Assembly: GCF_016862995.1 (NCBI RefSeq)
Contig: NZ_BOOA01000025.1
Coordinates: forward strand, 1-64,000
Direction: 5' to 3'
Length of the DNA stretch: 64,000 nucleotides
Source of the DNA: Acrocarpospora phusangensis
Lineage (GTDB): Bacteria > Actinomycetota > Actinomycetes > Streptosporangiales > Streptosporangiaceae
The position numbers and the translations under genes are program-made. The notes beneath the pieces are model-generated. The model was not told the origin of the DNA and did no database searches. It was given only the letters and a program-made list of their open reading frames with translations. Numbering within the stretch: position 1 is the first letter of the stretch; every line of letters starts with the position of its first letter. Below are positions 1 to 8,629 of the stretch, one piece after another.

Positions 1-826
1 CCGTGCCGGAACTGAGCGCCGACACGACGGGGAGCGACTTCTTGCGGTTGGCCAGGTCGGAGTGGACGGGCTTGCCGGTGACCTTCGGGTCGCCCCAGAT
101 GCCGAGCAGGTCGTCGGCCAGCTGGAACGCCAGGCCCAGGCGGTCGCCGAACGCGCGCAGATGCTCGATCTGGGCCGCCGTGCCGCCGCCGAACAGACCG
201 CCGAGCGCGCACGCGCACGCGATCAGCGCGCCGGTCTTGCCGCTCGCCATGGCCAGGCACTCGGGCAGTTCCACCTCGGCCCTGCCCTCGAACTCCACGT
301 CCGAGCTCTGCCCGCCCAGCAGCTCCTGCACGGCCGTGTTGAGCTCCGACACCGCCTCGTGCGCGAGCGGGTGCCCGCTGGTGGCCAGCACGTCGAAGGC
401 CAGCGCCAGCACGGAGTCTCCGGCCAGGATGGCCTGGCTGACCCCGAACGCGCTCCACGCCGTGGGCCGGTGCCGCCGGGTGGCGTCGCCGTCCATCACG
501 TCGTCGTGGAGCAGCGACCAGTTGTGCACCAGCTCCACCGCGACCGCGGCGGGCACGGCGACCTCGGCGTCGCCGTTCACCGCCTCGGCCGCCAGCAGGG
601 TCAGCGTCGGCCGCACGGCCTTGCCGCCACCGGCCTCGGCCGGGACGCCGTGCGCGTCCCACCAGCCGAGGTGGTATCCGGTGATGTGGCGCATGAACGG
701 CGGCAGCCGGTCCACCGCCGGGCCCAGGGCCGGGCGCAGCAGCGCCCGCCCCCAGTCCAGCACCGCGCGGGAGTCCGGCACCGCGTGGGCCGGGCGCCGT
801 TCGATCGACTCCCCGGTCGTGGTCAT
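1..826 (-). CDS. Polyprenyl (isoprenyl diphosphate) synthase, 3' end cut by window
   Basis: Trans-isoprenyl diphosphate synthase, which condenses isopentenyl diphosphate with allylic diphosphates. Both Asp-rich metal-binding motifs are visible: LLHDDVMDGDATRRHRP near residue 110 and FQLADDLLGIWGD near residue 235, followed by the conserved basic stretch GKPVHSDLANRKKS. The ATG at 826 shares its A with the TGA of the upstream encapsulin gene, so the two are translationally coupled. In the family 2B encapsulin literature a polyprenyl transferase is a recognised neighbour or cargo of such shells; that this protein is packaged here is inference. Only about 20 residues precede the catalytic fold, so there is no long disordered cargo-loading extension at the N-terminus. 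The reading frame is still open at base 1. Confidence 0.9.
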   Translation of the reverse strand, partial: MTTTGESIERRPAHAVPDSRAVLDWGRALLRPALGPAVDRLPPFMRHITGYHLGWWDAHGVPAEAGGGKAVRPTLTLLAAEAVNGDAEVAVPAAVAVELVHNWSLLHDDVMDGDATRRHRPTAWSAFGVSQAILAGDSVLALAFDVLATSGHPLAHEAVSELNTAVQELLGGQSSDVEFEGRAEVELPECLAMASGKTGALIACACALGGLFGGGTAAQIEHLRAFGDRLGLAFQLADDLLGIWGDPKVTGKPVHSDLANRKKSLPVVSALSSGT

Positions 827-2199
827 CAGTGCCCGAGCTCCACGTTCTCCAGCACGCCGAGCGCGTCCGGGATCAGCACGGCCGCCGAGTAGTACGCGCT
901 GACCAGATACGAGATGACCGCCTGGTCGTTGATCCCCATGAACCGCACGTTCAGGCCGGGCTCGACCTCGTCGGGCAGGCCGGTCTGGTGCAGGCCGACC
1001 ACGCCCTGATCGTCCTCCCCGGTGCGCATGGCCAGGATCGAGGTGGTCCTGGACTCGCTGATCGGGATCTTGTTGCACGGCAGGATCGGCACGCCCCGCC
1101 AGGCCGGGACGTGGTTCCCGTTGAGATCCACGGGGTCCGGGTAGATCCCGCGCTTGGTGCACTCGCGGCCGAAGGCGGCGATGGCGTGCGGGTGGGCCAG
1201 GAAGACCTGGGTCTTGCGGCGGCGGCTGAGCAGCTCGTCCAGGTCGTCGGGGGTGGGCGGGCCGCTGCGGGTGTGGATGCGCTGCTTCAGGTCGGCGTTG
1301 TGCAGCAGGCCGAACTCGCGGTTGTTGACGAGCTCGTGCTCCTGCCGCTCGCGCAGCGCCTCGATGGTGAGGCGCAACTGCTGCTGGGTCTGGTTCATCG
1401 GGTCGTTGTAGAGGTCGGCGACCCGGGTGTGCACCCGGAGCACGGTCTGGGCGACGCTCAGCTCATACTCCCGGGGGGAGACCTCGTAGTCGACGAAGGT
1501 GCCCGGCAGGGACGCCTCGCCGTGGTGGCCGGCGGCGACCGCGATGGCGGCCTGGCCGTGCCGGTCCTGCGGGCGGTCGGCCGTCGACTGGTAGGCGTCC
1601 ACCTGGGCGCGCAGCGTGTCGGACTGGGCCAGCAACTCCTCGAACGCCTGCCGGGGCAGCGTCAGCACGGTTCCCGAGGTGGTGGCCTTGACCGTGAACG
1701 GCCACGTGCCCGGCCCGAGCAGGGACTGGTCGCCGAAATGGTCGCCGTCCGCCAGGGTGCCCAGCACGGACTCGTCCCCGTAAGGACCCACGCCGAGTTT
1801 GTCGAGTCTGCCGTGCGCGATCAGCACCACGTCCTCGGCGGGGGAGCCCGAGGTGACGATCACGTCGCCGGCCTGGAAGTCGTGCTGCACGAACCGGCTC
1901 GCCAGCGCCTCCAGCGCGTCCACGTCGTCGTAGCCGCGCAGCAGCGGCAGCTCGCACAACTCCTGCGGGACCACCCGGATGGAGGCCCCCACGTTGGTGA
2001 AGGTCACCCGCCCGTCGCCGACGGTGTACGTGAGCCGCCGGTTGACCCGGTAGGCGCCGCCCCGCACCTCCACCCACGGCAACACCTTCAGCAGCCACCG
2101 CGACGAGATGCCCTGCATCTGCGGGACGGTCTTGGTGGTGGTGGCGAGTTGGCGGGCGGCGGTGGTGCCCAGGCTCAGCTGATCGTTCTGAACGGTCAC
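826..2199 (-). CDS. eshA: Family 2B encapsulin shell protein with cyclic-nucleotide-binding-like domain (EshA-like)
   Basis: 457 residues. A cNMP-binding-like beta-roll (about residues 88-205, including [19 protein letters not shown] and [11 protein letters not shown]) lies between an N-terminal segment and a long C-terminal part starting near [14 protein letters not shown]. This is the architecture of family 2B encapsulins, HK97-fold nanocompartment shells formerly called EshA or Crp-like proteins. There is no helix-turn-helix, so a Crp/Fnr regulator is unlikely. The phosphate-binding cassette reads [14 protein letters not shown] and lacks the canonical Arg, so ordinary cAMP binding is doubtful. 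The GTG start has GAGGAG 4 nt upstream. The gene is coupled to the following polyprenyl synthase, the presumed client enzyme. The symbol follows Streptomyces EshA and rests on resemblance. Confidence 0.88.
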   Translation of the reverse strand: MTVQNDQLSLGTTAARQLATTTKTVPQMQGISSRWLLKVLPWVEVRGGAYRVNRRLTYTVGDGRVTFTNVGASIRVVPQELCELPLLRGYDDVDALEALASRFVQHDFQAGDVIVTSGSPAEDVVLIAHGRLDKLGVGPYGDESVLGTLADGDHFGDQSLLGPGTWPFTVKATTSGTVLTLPRQAFEELLAQSDTLRAQVDAYQSTADRPQDRHGQAAIAVAAGHHGEASLPGTFVDYEVSPREYELSVAQTVLRVHTRVADLYNDPMNQTQQQLRLTIEALRERQEHELVNNREFGLLHNADLKQRIHTRSGPPTPDDLDELLSRRRKTQVFLAHPHAIAAFGRECTKRGIYPDPVDLNGNHVPAWRGVPILPCNKIPISESRTTSILAMRTGEDDQGVVGLHQTGLPDEVEPGLNVRFMGINDQAVISYLVSAYYSAAVLIPDALGVLENVELGH

Positions 2200-2682
2200 A
2201 GCACTCCTCAGGTCGCGCAGCGGGGTGGCCCGTGATTCCGGGGCCCTTTTCTTCCCATCCCGGTGGATTTCACCTCCGGGTCCTGCTCTCAGCGGCCGAT
2301 GGTCTTCCGTGGTCGAATTCAGTGATCACAATGGGCGTCGAGGATTTTGCCGGGCATTACCCGTCTTTAGTTCGCCCATTACGTCTCCGGTCCGGTCCAA
2401 TAATGGTCGTCGATCATTCTGGTGTCAAATTCGAGTTCCCATTCGAATTCGCTAACCATATTTGCAGCAAAATAAACGGCATTGCTGTGAATGTCGCATA
2501 TTGGGAACGATTTTCGTAAATGGGCGCGCGGGGTTGACCTGGCCGGGTGCGGGGTGCTGACAAGGTAAGTAAGGAAGCCGCAAGGGTTTCCGCAAGGTTC
2601 GGCGCGGACGCTGGCGGGAGAGGGCGCGTCCGGGGGGAGCGCCCGCGTCCGGACGCTGGACCGAGGGGGCTGCAGAAACAGG
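2200..2682. promoter_or_regulatory. Long AT-richer divergent intergenic region
   Basis: About 480 bases between the divergent encapsulin and glycosyltransferase-like genes. The stretch around 2330-2530 is clearly richer in A and T than its surroundings and contains CGAATTCG and several AATTCG words. It should hold the promoters for both directions, but I could not place a convincing -35/-10 pair. Short open frames here look non-coding. Confidence 0.45.
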
Positions 2683-3996
2683 ATGCGGAGTCAGGAACCG
2701 AGCCGGGCCCCGCTGGGGCCCGAGGCCCGCGGGCGGGTCACACGAGGGAACCGCAAGACCGTCCTGGTGGTCGTGCACACCGCCGCGTCCGGCCGGCGCC
2801 TGCTGGAGGCGGTCCAGCTGGTCCAGCCGGACCCGCGGGTCCAGGTGCTGTTCACGCTCGCGGAGGACGCGTACGGCGACGGGGAGGCCGAGTTCATGGC
2901 GGGGCTCGGCGGGGTGCCGCTGCCCTGGCGGCGGGCGGTGGGCGAGCCCTTCGACCTGGCCGTCGCGGACGGTCACGGACCGGTGCACGAGCTGCGCGCG
3001 CCGCTGCTCGTGCTGGGTCACGGAGCTCACGGAGCTCACGGAGCTCACGGAGCTCACGGAGCTCACGGAGCTCACGGAGCTCACGGAGCTCACGGGACCT
3101 ACGGCACCCACGGCGACGGATCCGGCAGGTTCGCCCCGCGCGCGCCGGGCCGCCGCGTGGCCTGCGGGCACGGCGCGTACGGGCCGGACGCGCAGCGCCT
3201 GCTCCGGGACGGCGCCGTCGTCCCGGACGCCATCGTGCTGCCGCACCGGGCCGACCTGGGCCGGCTGGCGCGCGAGTGCCCGCAGGCCCTGCCGGTGGCC
3301 GAGGTGGCCGGCGACCCGGTCTACGACCGCCTGGCTATCAGCGTCCCCGACCGCGAGCTCTATCGCCGGGCCCTGGACGTACGGCCCCGCCAGAAGCTGG
3401 TCGCGGTCGGCTGCGCCCCCGGGCCCGAGTCCCTGTCGGCCGCCGCCGACCTGATGAGCCGCCTGGTACGCCAGCTGCCCGCCAGCGAGTACCGGGTGGT
3501 CGCCCTGCTGCACCCGGGAGTCTGGTCCGCGTACGGGTCGTGGCGGGTGCGGGCCTGGCTGGCCGACAGCCAGCGCCGGGGGCTCCAGGTCGTGCAGCCC
3601 AAGGACGACTGGCTCGGCGTGCTCGTCGCGGCCGACTTCGTGGTCGGCGACCACGGCCCCGCCGCCCTGTACGGCGCCGCCCTCGGCCTCCCGGTCCTCC
3701 TGGCCGGATCGCCGCCGGAGCACGCGGTCCCGGGCACCCCGCTCGGCGAGCTGGCGGAGATCGCGTCCCGGATCAACCGGCACCAGCCGCTGGCGGTCCA
3801 GCTCGCCAGGGCCGCCGCCGCGCGCGGGCCCGAACAGCGGCGGCGGGTGACGAACATGCTCACCTCTGCTCCGGGACGGTTCCACCGCAACCTCCGGCGG
3901 CTGATGTACCGGCTGATGAACCTGCGGCAGCCCGCGTGCATTCCGGTGGCCACCCCCGTTCCGATGCCGTTCCTGACGCCGTACTACGGCGGCTGA
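2683..3996 (+). CDS. GT-B-like glycosyl/glycerophosphotransferase-like protein with HGA repeat
   Basis: 437 residues, substrate unknown. The second half reads like a GT-B or CDP-glycerol glycerophosphotransferase fold: VLPHRADLGRLA, VAEVAGDPVYDRL, VVALLHPGVWSAYGSW, then VAADFVVGDHGPAALYGAALGLPVLLAG, which matches the donor-binding region of such enzymes. There is no signal peptide or clear membrane helix. In the middle (about residues 112-140) eight copies of His-Gly-Ala come from a perfect 9-bp tandem repeat, probably a surface loop. The ATG has only a weak ribosome site (a GAGGGGG run about 14 nt upstream), so the start is uncertain. It diverges from the encapsulin operon; no functional link is evident. 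Confidence 0.7.
   Translation: MRSQEPSRAPLGPEARGRVTRGNRKTVLVVVHTAASGRRLLEAVQLVQPDPRVQVLFTLAEDAYGDGEAEFMAGLGGVPLPWRRAVGEPFDLAVADGHGPVHELRAPLLVLGHGAHGAHGAHGAHGAHGAHGAHGAHGTYGTHGDGSGRFAPRAPGRRVACGHGAYGPDAQRLLRDGAVVPDAIVLPHRADLGRLARECPQALPVAEVAGDPVYDRLAISVPDRELYRRALDVRPRQKLVAVGCAPGPESLSAAADLMSRLVRQLPASEYRVVALLHPGVWSAYGSWRVRAWLADSQRRGLQVVQPKDDWLGVLVAADFVVGDHGPAALYGAALGLPVLLAGSPPEHAVPGTPLGELAEIASRINRHQPLAVQLARAAAARGPEQRRRVTNMLTSAPGRFHRNLRRLMYRLMNLRQPACIPVATPVPMPFLTPYYGG
3021..3092 (+). repeat. Eight perfect 9-bp tandem repeats (CGGAGCTCA)
   Basis: Eight uninterrupted copies of CGGAGCTCA, in frame, encoding His-Gly-Ala units. The copies are identical at synonymous positions, which points to recent slippage expansion. 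Each unit holds the palindrome GAGCTC. The repeat decays into GGGACCTACGGCACCC on its right side. Confidence 0.95.
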
Positions 3997-4034
3997 CTAG
4001 AACGCGGCATTGATGACGAAAACTCGCAAATATG

Positions 4035-4058
4035 GTTTCAACGGGATAAATCGGGTAG
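4035..4058 (+). promoter_or_regulatory. Candidate sigma-B-type stress promoter
   Basis: GTTT at 4035-4038, a 14-bp spacer, then GGGTAG at 4053-4058. This fits the actinomycete sigma-B consensus GNNT-N14-16-GGGTA. Transcription would begin near 4065, about 20 nt before the ATG at 4086, leaving room for the strong GGAAGGAGG ribosome site. The match is by eye only. Confidence 0.5.
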
Positions 4059-4085
4059 GCGAAGTAAATGGGGGAAGGAGGGACC

Positions 4086-4502
4086 ATGTATGTCAACCAG
4101 AAGGAGTCACAGTCCACCGCCGAGCTAGTACAGCAGGCCTCCGACCAGGTATCCCGCCTCATCAAGGATGAGATGCGCCTGGCCAGGGCCGAAGTGGTGG
4201 GCAAGGGGCGCCAGGCGAGGACCGGCGCCGCCCTGTTCGGCGCCACCGGTGTCACGGCGCTGCTCGGGGCCGGCGCGCTGGTCGCCTGCGTGATCATCGC
4301 CCTGTCCATCCCGTGGCCGGCCTGGCTGGCCGCCCTGGTCGTCGGCGCCGCCCTGATGATCCTCGCGGGCATCATGGGCGCCGTGGGCAGGAGCCGGGTC
4401 AAGGGGGCCATGCCGCCCAAGCCGACCCAGGCGGTGAACGGTGTCAGGAACGACATCGACGCGGTCCGCTCCGGCGTCACCGAGGGGAGGGCGCATCGAT
4501 GA
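4086..4502 (+). CDS. Phage holin family / actinobacterial Holin-X-like membrane protein
   Basis: 138 residues. An amphipathic N-terminal helix (STAELVQQASDQVSRLIKDEM) leads into two hydrophobic segments, about residues 50-75 and 80-105. That is the layout of the Holin-X/phage_holin_3_6 family (PF07332), small membrane proteins often found beside DUF3618 genes. Despite the family name there is no phage gene nearby, and lysis is not implied. ATG 4086 is chosen over ATG 4068 because GGAAGGAGG sits just before it. The stop overlaps the next ATG by 4 nt, so the pair is an operon. Confidence 0.8.
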   Translation: MYVNQKESQSTAELVQQASDQVSRLIKDEMRLARAEVVGKGRQARTGAALFGATGVTALLGAGALVACVIIALSIPWPAWLAALVVGAALMILAGIMGAVGRSRVKGAMPPKPTQAVNGVRNDIDAVRSGVTEGRAHR

Positions 4503-5200
4503 CCCGCCCGCACCACCGGACGGGGTCCGAAGACGTCGCGGCCATCGCCGAGGACGCGGAGAGGACCCGGGAGGAACTCGGCCGCACGGTGGCCGCCCTG
4601 GCCGCCAAGACCGACGTCAAGGCGCGGGCCAAGGAGAGCATGAGGTCCAAGGCCGTGACCGCCAGGACGACGGCCAGGTCCGGGGCCCACCAGGTCGCCG
4701 ACCAGGCCGGCCGCCACCCCGCCGCCTACGGGACCGTCGCCCTCCTGATGGGCGCGCTGGTACGGACGCTGATGCGGCGCAGGCAGACGCGCCACACGAT
4801 GTTCTCCAGACGCGGACGCCGTCCCATGCTGATGAACCTGGCCGAGTCCATGGGCCTGGTCGGCCGGCGCCGCCGCGGCATGACCATGCTGGACCGCCTG
4901 ATGTCCATGTTCATGGGACGCCCCGGCAGGCCCATGGGTCGTGGCATGGGCCGCTCGATGATGGGCCGGAGCATGAGCCGTGGCATGGGCCGCACGATGG
5001 GCCGCACGATGGGTCGTGGCATGGGCCGCACGATGGGTCGTGGCATGGGCCGTCGCATGGGCCGTGCCGGTGCTCCGATCGGCCGGACCATGGGCAAGAC
5101 GATGGCCTCGTCCATGGGCCACAGCATGGGCAAGACGATGGGCAGAACCATCGGCAAGACCATGGGAACGCCCACCCGCCGCCAGGGGATGATGCGCTGA
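4499..5200 (+). CDS. DUF3618 protein with Met-Gly-Arg/Lys repeat tail
   Basis: 233 residues. The N-terminus (IAEDAERTREELGRTVAAL, then AKTDVKARAKES) is a typical DUF3618 domain (PF12277), followed by one probable membrane segment, HPAAYGTVALLMGALVRTLM. From about residue 140 to the end the chain is a low-complexity tail of G(R/K)xMG units with Met at nearly every third or fourth position and many Arg or Lys, so it is strongly basic and Met-rich. Most DUF3618 proteins lack such a tail. The start overlaps the holin-X stop (ATGA). Function unknown; a membrane-anchored cationic surface is an inference. Confidence 0.8.
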   Translation: MTRPHHRTGSEDVAAIAEDAERTREELGRTVAALAAKTDVKARAKESMRSKAVTARTTARSGAHQVADQAGRHPAAYGTVALLMGALVRTLMRRRQTRHTMFSRRGRRPMLMNLAESMGLVGRRRRGMTMLDRLMSMFMGRPGRPMGRGMGRSMMGRSMSRGMGRTMGRTMGRGMGRTMGRGMGRRMGRAGAPIGRTMGKTMASSMGHSMGKTMGRTIGKTMGTPTRRQGMMR

Positions 5201-5228
5201 CCGGGCGATCTCGCACGGCATCATCCAA

Positions 5229-5271
5229 GCCGGGCGAGGCCGCCCGAATTCACGGCGCGGCCTCGCCCGGC
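5229..5271. terminator. Intrinsic-type hairpin between convergent genes
   Basis: A perfect 14-bp inverted repeat (5229-5242 and 5258-5271) with a 15-nt loop lies 29 bp after the DUF3618 stop. There is no clear T-run, as is common in high-GC actinomycetes. It probably ends transcription of the holin-X/DUF3618 operon and could also act on the leftward luxR transcript. Confidence 0.7.
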
Positions 5272-5274
5272 ACA

Positions 5275-5302
5275 TGAAGTCCCGGGCGTGAAGTCCCGGG
5301 CG
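5275..5302. repeat. Two direct 14-bp repeats in a gene-free stretch
   Basis: TGAAGTCCCGGGCG occurs twice in tandem, followed by a partial third copy (TGAAG). It sits inside the 330-bp gene-free stretch 5201-5531, which otherwise holds only the hairpin at 5229-5271. No function seen. Confidence 0.7.
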
Positions 5303-5531
5303 TGAAGCCAGCGTAGGGAACCTGGCGCGGAGTCCCGCGTATGAGGTCCGTCGCCTGGAGCCCGACATGTGGAGCGCGGCGTGGTTTGTGCGGCATAAGC
5401 CACTAACGGAATGGACCGGCTCGTCTTGGCGCCGGTGGGTGAGCGGTGTCGCCCGCGTTAACGGTGCCGGATAGCGGCGAGAACCCGGCGTCCGGTCCAT
5501 TTAATGCCCGGCGTGTGAGGAGTCTGGGCGG

Positions 5532-8500
5532 TCAGCCGAGGAGGCGGACCAGCTCGACGCGGGAACGGATGTCGAGTTTGGTGAAGATGTTTCTGAGGTG
5601 GTGTTCGATCGTTCGCGGGCTGAGGTAGAGGCGGGCCGCGACTTCACGGTTGGTGGCGCCGTCGGCTACGAGGCGGGCGATCTGGAGTTGCTGGGCGGTG
5701 AGGTCGTGGGTGGCCGCCGGCCGGGTTTGGCGGACCGTTTCGCCGGTCGCGCGTAGTTCGCTGCCCGCCTGTTCCGCCCAGATTCGCGCGCCCAGGCGTT
5801 CGAAGGTGTCCCGCGCGCCGCGGAGGTGCTCGCGGGCGGCCCCGGGGCGGCGCTCCCGGCGCAGGGCGCTGCCGAACAGCAGCTCGGTCCTCGCGGTCTC
5901 GAACTCCGAGAAGCCCTGCCGGTGCAGGTCCAGTGCTTCCCGGAACAGTTCCCCGGCCGCGCCGGGGCCCGCCAGCAGGGCCCGGCACCGCACGGCGAGC
6001 GCCCGCCGGTCGGGGCTGCGGGTGCTGTCCGCCCACCGTTCGAACACGGCCAGCGCCGCCTCGGCCCGATCCCGTTCCCCGGTTCGTACGGCCGCCTCCA
6101 CCAGCGTGGGGGTAGCGATCACCCGTACCACGAGATGGCCGGTCCGGGACGGTTTGAGCCGCTGGAGGACGTCCGACGCGCGCCCCCGGGACAGGTCGAG
6201 CTGAGCGAGCGCCCACGTGCTCAACGCCCCCGCGATGCTCACGCCGTGGGTCCCCGCCAGGTCGATCGCCGCGTCCGCCCGGATCCGGCACGACTCCTCG
6301 TCGCCTTGTACGGCCGCCATCATGGCCAGCCAGGCGAGATGCTGCCCGGCGCTGTTCCGCTGCCCGGTCTCCTGGGCCAGCCGCAGCCCTTCGGCGGCGT
6401 CAGCGGTCACCGCCGCGTACCGTCCCATCCAGAACTGGCTGTTCACCGCGAACTCCAGCACCTGCGGCACGGCCGTCAACGCCCCCAGCGCCCTGGCCGT
6501 CTCGACCGCCCGCGTGGACAGCTGCAACGCCGGCACATCATCGCCGAGCATCAAGCTCGCACACGCCGCCCACACCAGCACCGACGGGCTGGGCACCGAC
6601 AGATCCGGCGACGACATGTCCGACATCGACGGGCCGGACAAGGACAGACCCCGCGTCCCCGGGCCAGATGACGATCGTCCGAATGACGACGCGCCCGGCA
6701 TCGACAGGCTGGATGAGGACAGGCCGGGTGCGGAGAAGCCGGGAGCCGACAGGGCGAGTTCCACTACTCGGCGGAGGGGTGTGGCGGCTTCCGTGTGGCG
6801 GCCCAGGAAGGATGCGGCCAGACCGGTCAGGTAGTCGAACATCAGCTGGGCCGCGGGCCGGTCGTCCGGGCGGCGCAGGCGTGCCGCGTCCCGCGCGATC
6901 GCGACGAACCGCCGGTGGTCCCCGGCCAGATAGCTGGCCTCGCCGGCGCGGATCAACGCCCGGACCGCCAGGTCACGATCCCGTCCGAGCAGTGACTCCG
7001 CCACCGCGAGCAACTCGTCCCTGGCGTTCGTCGTGGCCCCGCCGCGCAGCTCCAGCCGGGCCCTGATCAGCTCGGCCTTCTGCCGCAGCTCCTCCGGCAT
7101 CGCCCCCGACCGCAACCGGCCGAGCAGAACTCTGGCCCGATGCGGACGCCCCTCCAGCCAGGCATGCTGGGCGGCGGAAGCCAGCCGCGCGGCCCGCACC
7201 TCGCCGTACGCGCTCAGATCAGCGGCCCGCTCGAACGCGACGGACAACGACAGGTGCCCGGTCCCCGGCCTCGAACCACCCGCGGCGGCGGCCAACTCTT
7301 CACCGAGCCTTTCACCGGGCCCGTCCAGCGCCACCGCCCGATGCCAGGCCCGGCGCAACTCCTGCCCCTCCCCATCGAGTACGGCCCCGAGCCGCCGATG
7401 CGCACCCCGCCTGCGCAACGACGAAGCCCTCTGATAGACCACCACCCCCACATTCGGCTCCACGAACCGGAAACGGTCACCGGCGAGCCGTACCACCCCC
7501 GCCAGTTCGGCCGGTTCCAGCCCGGCGGACGCGCACTCCGGCTCGGCGGCCCGCACGAGCGCCGACAGTTCGAGCCCGGGATCGGCGGCCAGCAGAAGCA
7601 GCAGATCCCGGGTCCACATCGGCAGACGCCCGATCTGCGCGGCGTACGCGCCTGCCAGCCGCCCGTCCCTCGGCAACGCCTCCGGCGGCGGCGCGTGCCC
7701 GGCCAGCTGGTCCGGGGAGAGGGCGGCGACCACCTCGGTCACCGCCAGGGGGTTGCCGCGGGCGATCCGGTCGATCGCCGCCCGCAGCGGTTCACCCAGG
7801 CCCGGAGCCAGGTCGTCCACCAGTTCCCGGCGGGCCCGCTCATCCAGGCGCTCCAGCCGTACCGACGGAATGTCCGGCACGTCCGCCCCGGCCGCGAACA
7901 CCATCGCGACCCGCTCCCCGGCCAGCCGCCTGGCCGCGAACAGCAACGCCTCCCGGCTCGGCGCGTCCAGCAGATCCAGGTCATCCACGCACACCAGCAC
8001 CGGCCGCCCCACCGAACAGAGCAGATTCAGCACCGCCGCCGAGACGACGATCTCCCCCGGCTCCACCCCGCGCTCCAGCCCGTCCACCAGCCCATCCACC
8101 AGCTTCGTCCCCGGCAGCGCGGGCACCGACCGCCTTAACGGCCGCAGCAGCGAGTACACCCCCGCGTACGGCACCTCGCTTTCACCCCGGACACCCTGAA
8201 CGCGAAGAACCATGACGCGCCCGCTCCCGCCCGCTCCGGAACCAGGTCGCTCCGCGACGAGCGGCGGCACGGCCCGGTCCGAGAGCTCCGCCGCATCGCA
8301 CCCCGGTGGAGAAGCAGGTTCCGCAGGCGAGCCCGGACCTGCTGCCGCGATCGGCACGGGACCAGGTCCCTCCAGCTGGTCCGGGAGCCCGGCCGCGCCG
8401 GGCGTGGGCGTGGAATCAGGTCTGTCCGAGAGCGCTGCCGCGTACTCCACGAGGGCGGATTTGCCTGTTCCTGGAGCGCCGTGGAAGAGGAGGGCGCCGC

Positions 8501-8570
8501 CTGAGCCTCTGATGGCGGCGTCGAGGAGGTGGGTGAGGGCGGTCTGGTGGGGGGTTCTGCCGCGGAGCAC
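5532..8570 (-). CDS. Large LuxR-family ATP-binding transcriptional regulator
   Basis: 1012 residues from GTG 8570, which has GGAGG 5 nt upstream. The open frame continues much further, but that part overlaps livK and is spurious. The N-terminus has an AAA/STAND-type ATPase (FHGAPGTGKSALVEYAA; Walker B VLVCVDDLDLL). A long alpha-helical, TPR-like middle follows. The last 65 residues are a LuxR helix-turn-helix (LTAQQLQIARLVADGATNREVAARLYLSPRTIEHHL, split here only in description). It is therefore a LAL/MalT-type regulator responding to an unknown ligand. Residues about 602-665 form a Ser/Pro/Gly-rich repetitive insert unlike the rest. As the last gene of the liv operon (60 nt after livK) it may sense the transported solute. 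Confidence 0.9.
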   Translation of the reverse strand: MLRGRTPHQTALTHLLDAAIRGSGGALLFHGAPGTGKSALVEYAAALSDRPDSTPTPGAAGLPDQLEGPGPVPIAAAGPGSPAEPASPPGCDAAELSDRAVPPLVAERPGSGAGGSGRVMVLRVQGVRGESEVPYAGVYSLLRPLRRSVPALPGTKLVDGLVDGLERGVEPGEIVVSAAVLNLLCSVGRPVLVCVDDLDLLDAPSREALLFAARRLAGERVAMVFAAGADVPDIPSVRLERLDERARRELVDDLAPGLGEPLRAAIDRIARGNPLAVTEVVAALSPDQLAGHAPPPEALPRDGRLAGAYAAQIGRLPMWTRDLLLLLAADPGLELSALVRAAEPECASAGLEPAELAGVVRLAGDRFRFVEPNVGVVVYQRASSLRRRGAHRRLGAVLDGEGQELRRAWHRAVALDGPGERLGEELAAAAGGSRPGTGHLSLSVAFERAADLSAYGEVRAARLASAAQHAWLEGRPHRARVLLGRLRSGAMPEELRQKAELIRARLELRGGATTNARDELLAVAESLLGRDRDLAVRALIRAGEASYLAGDHRRFVAIARDAARLRRPDDRPAAQLMFDYLTGLAASFLGRHTEAATPLRRVVELALSAPGFSAPGLSSSSLSMPGASSFGRSSSGPGTRGLSLSGPSMSDMSSPDLSVPSPSVLVWAACASLMLGDDVPALQLSTRAVETARALGALTAVPQVLEFAVNSQFWMGRYAAVTADAAEGLRLAQETGQRNSAGQHLAWLAMMAAVQGDEESCRIRADAAIDLAGTHGVSIAGALSTWALAQLDLSRGRASDVLQRLKPSRTGHLVVRVIATPTLVEAAVRTGERDRAEAALAVFERWADSTRSPDRRALAVRCRALLAGPGAAGELFREALDLHRQGFSEFETARTELLFGSALRRERRPGAAREHLRGARDTFERLGARIWAEQAGSELRATGETVRQTRPAATHDLTAQQLQIARLVADGATNREVAARLYLSPRTIEHHLRNIFTKLDIRSRVELVRLLG

Positions 8571-8629
8571 GGCGGCCTCCGGGAGGGAGAAGGGCCGGCG
8601 GCCGCCGGGGGAGCGGCCGCCGTCGCGCG

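Noticed and set aside
2225-2519. Two short frames in the encapsulin upstream region
   Set aside because: Unusual residue composition, no ribosome site and no homology pattern; treated as intergenic.
3021-3092. 9-bp repeat as a CRISPR array
   Set aside because: There are no spacers; the copies abut and encode HGA in frame.
3860-5500. 546-codon frame on the minus strand over holin-X and DUF3618
   Set aside because: Low-complexity His/Ala product formed by the antisense of the MGR repeats; no ribosome site.
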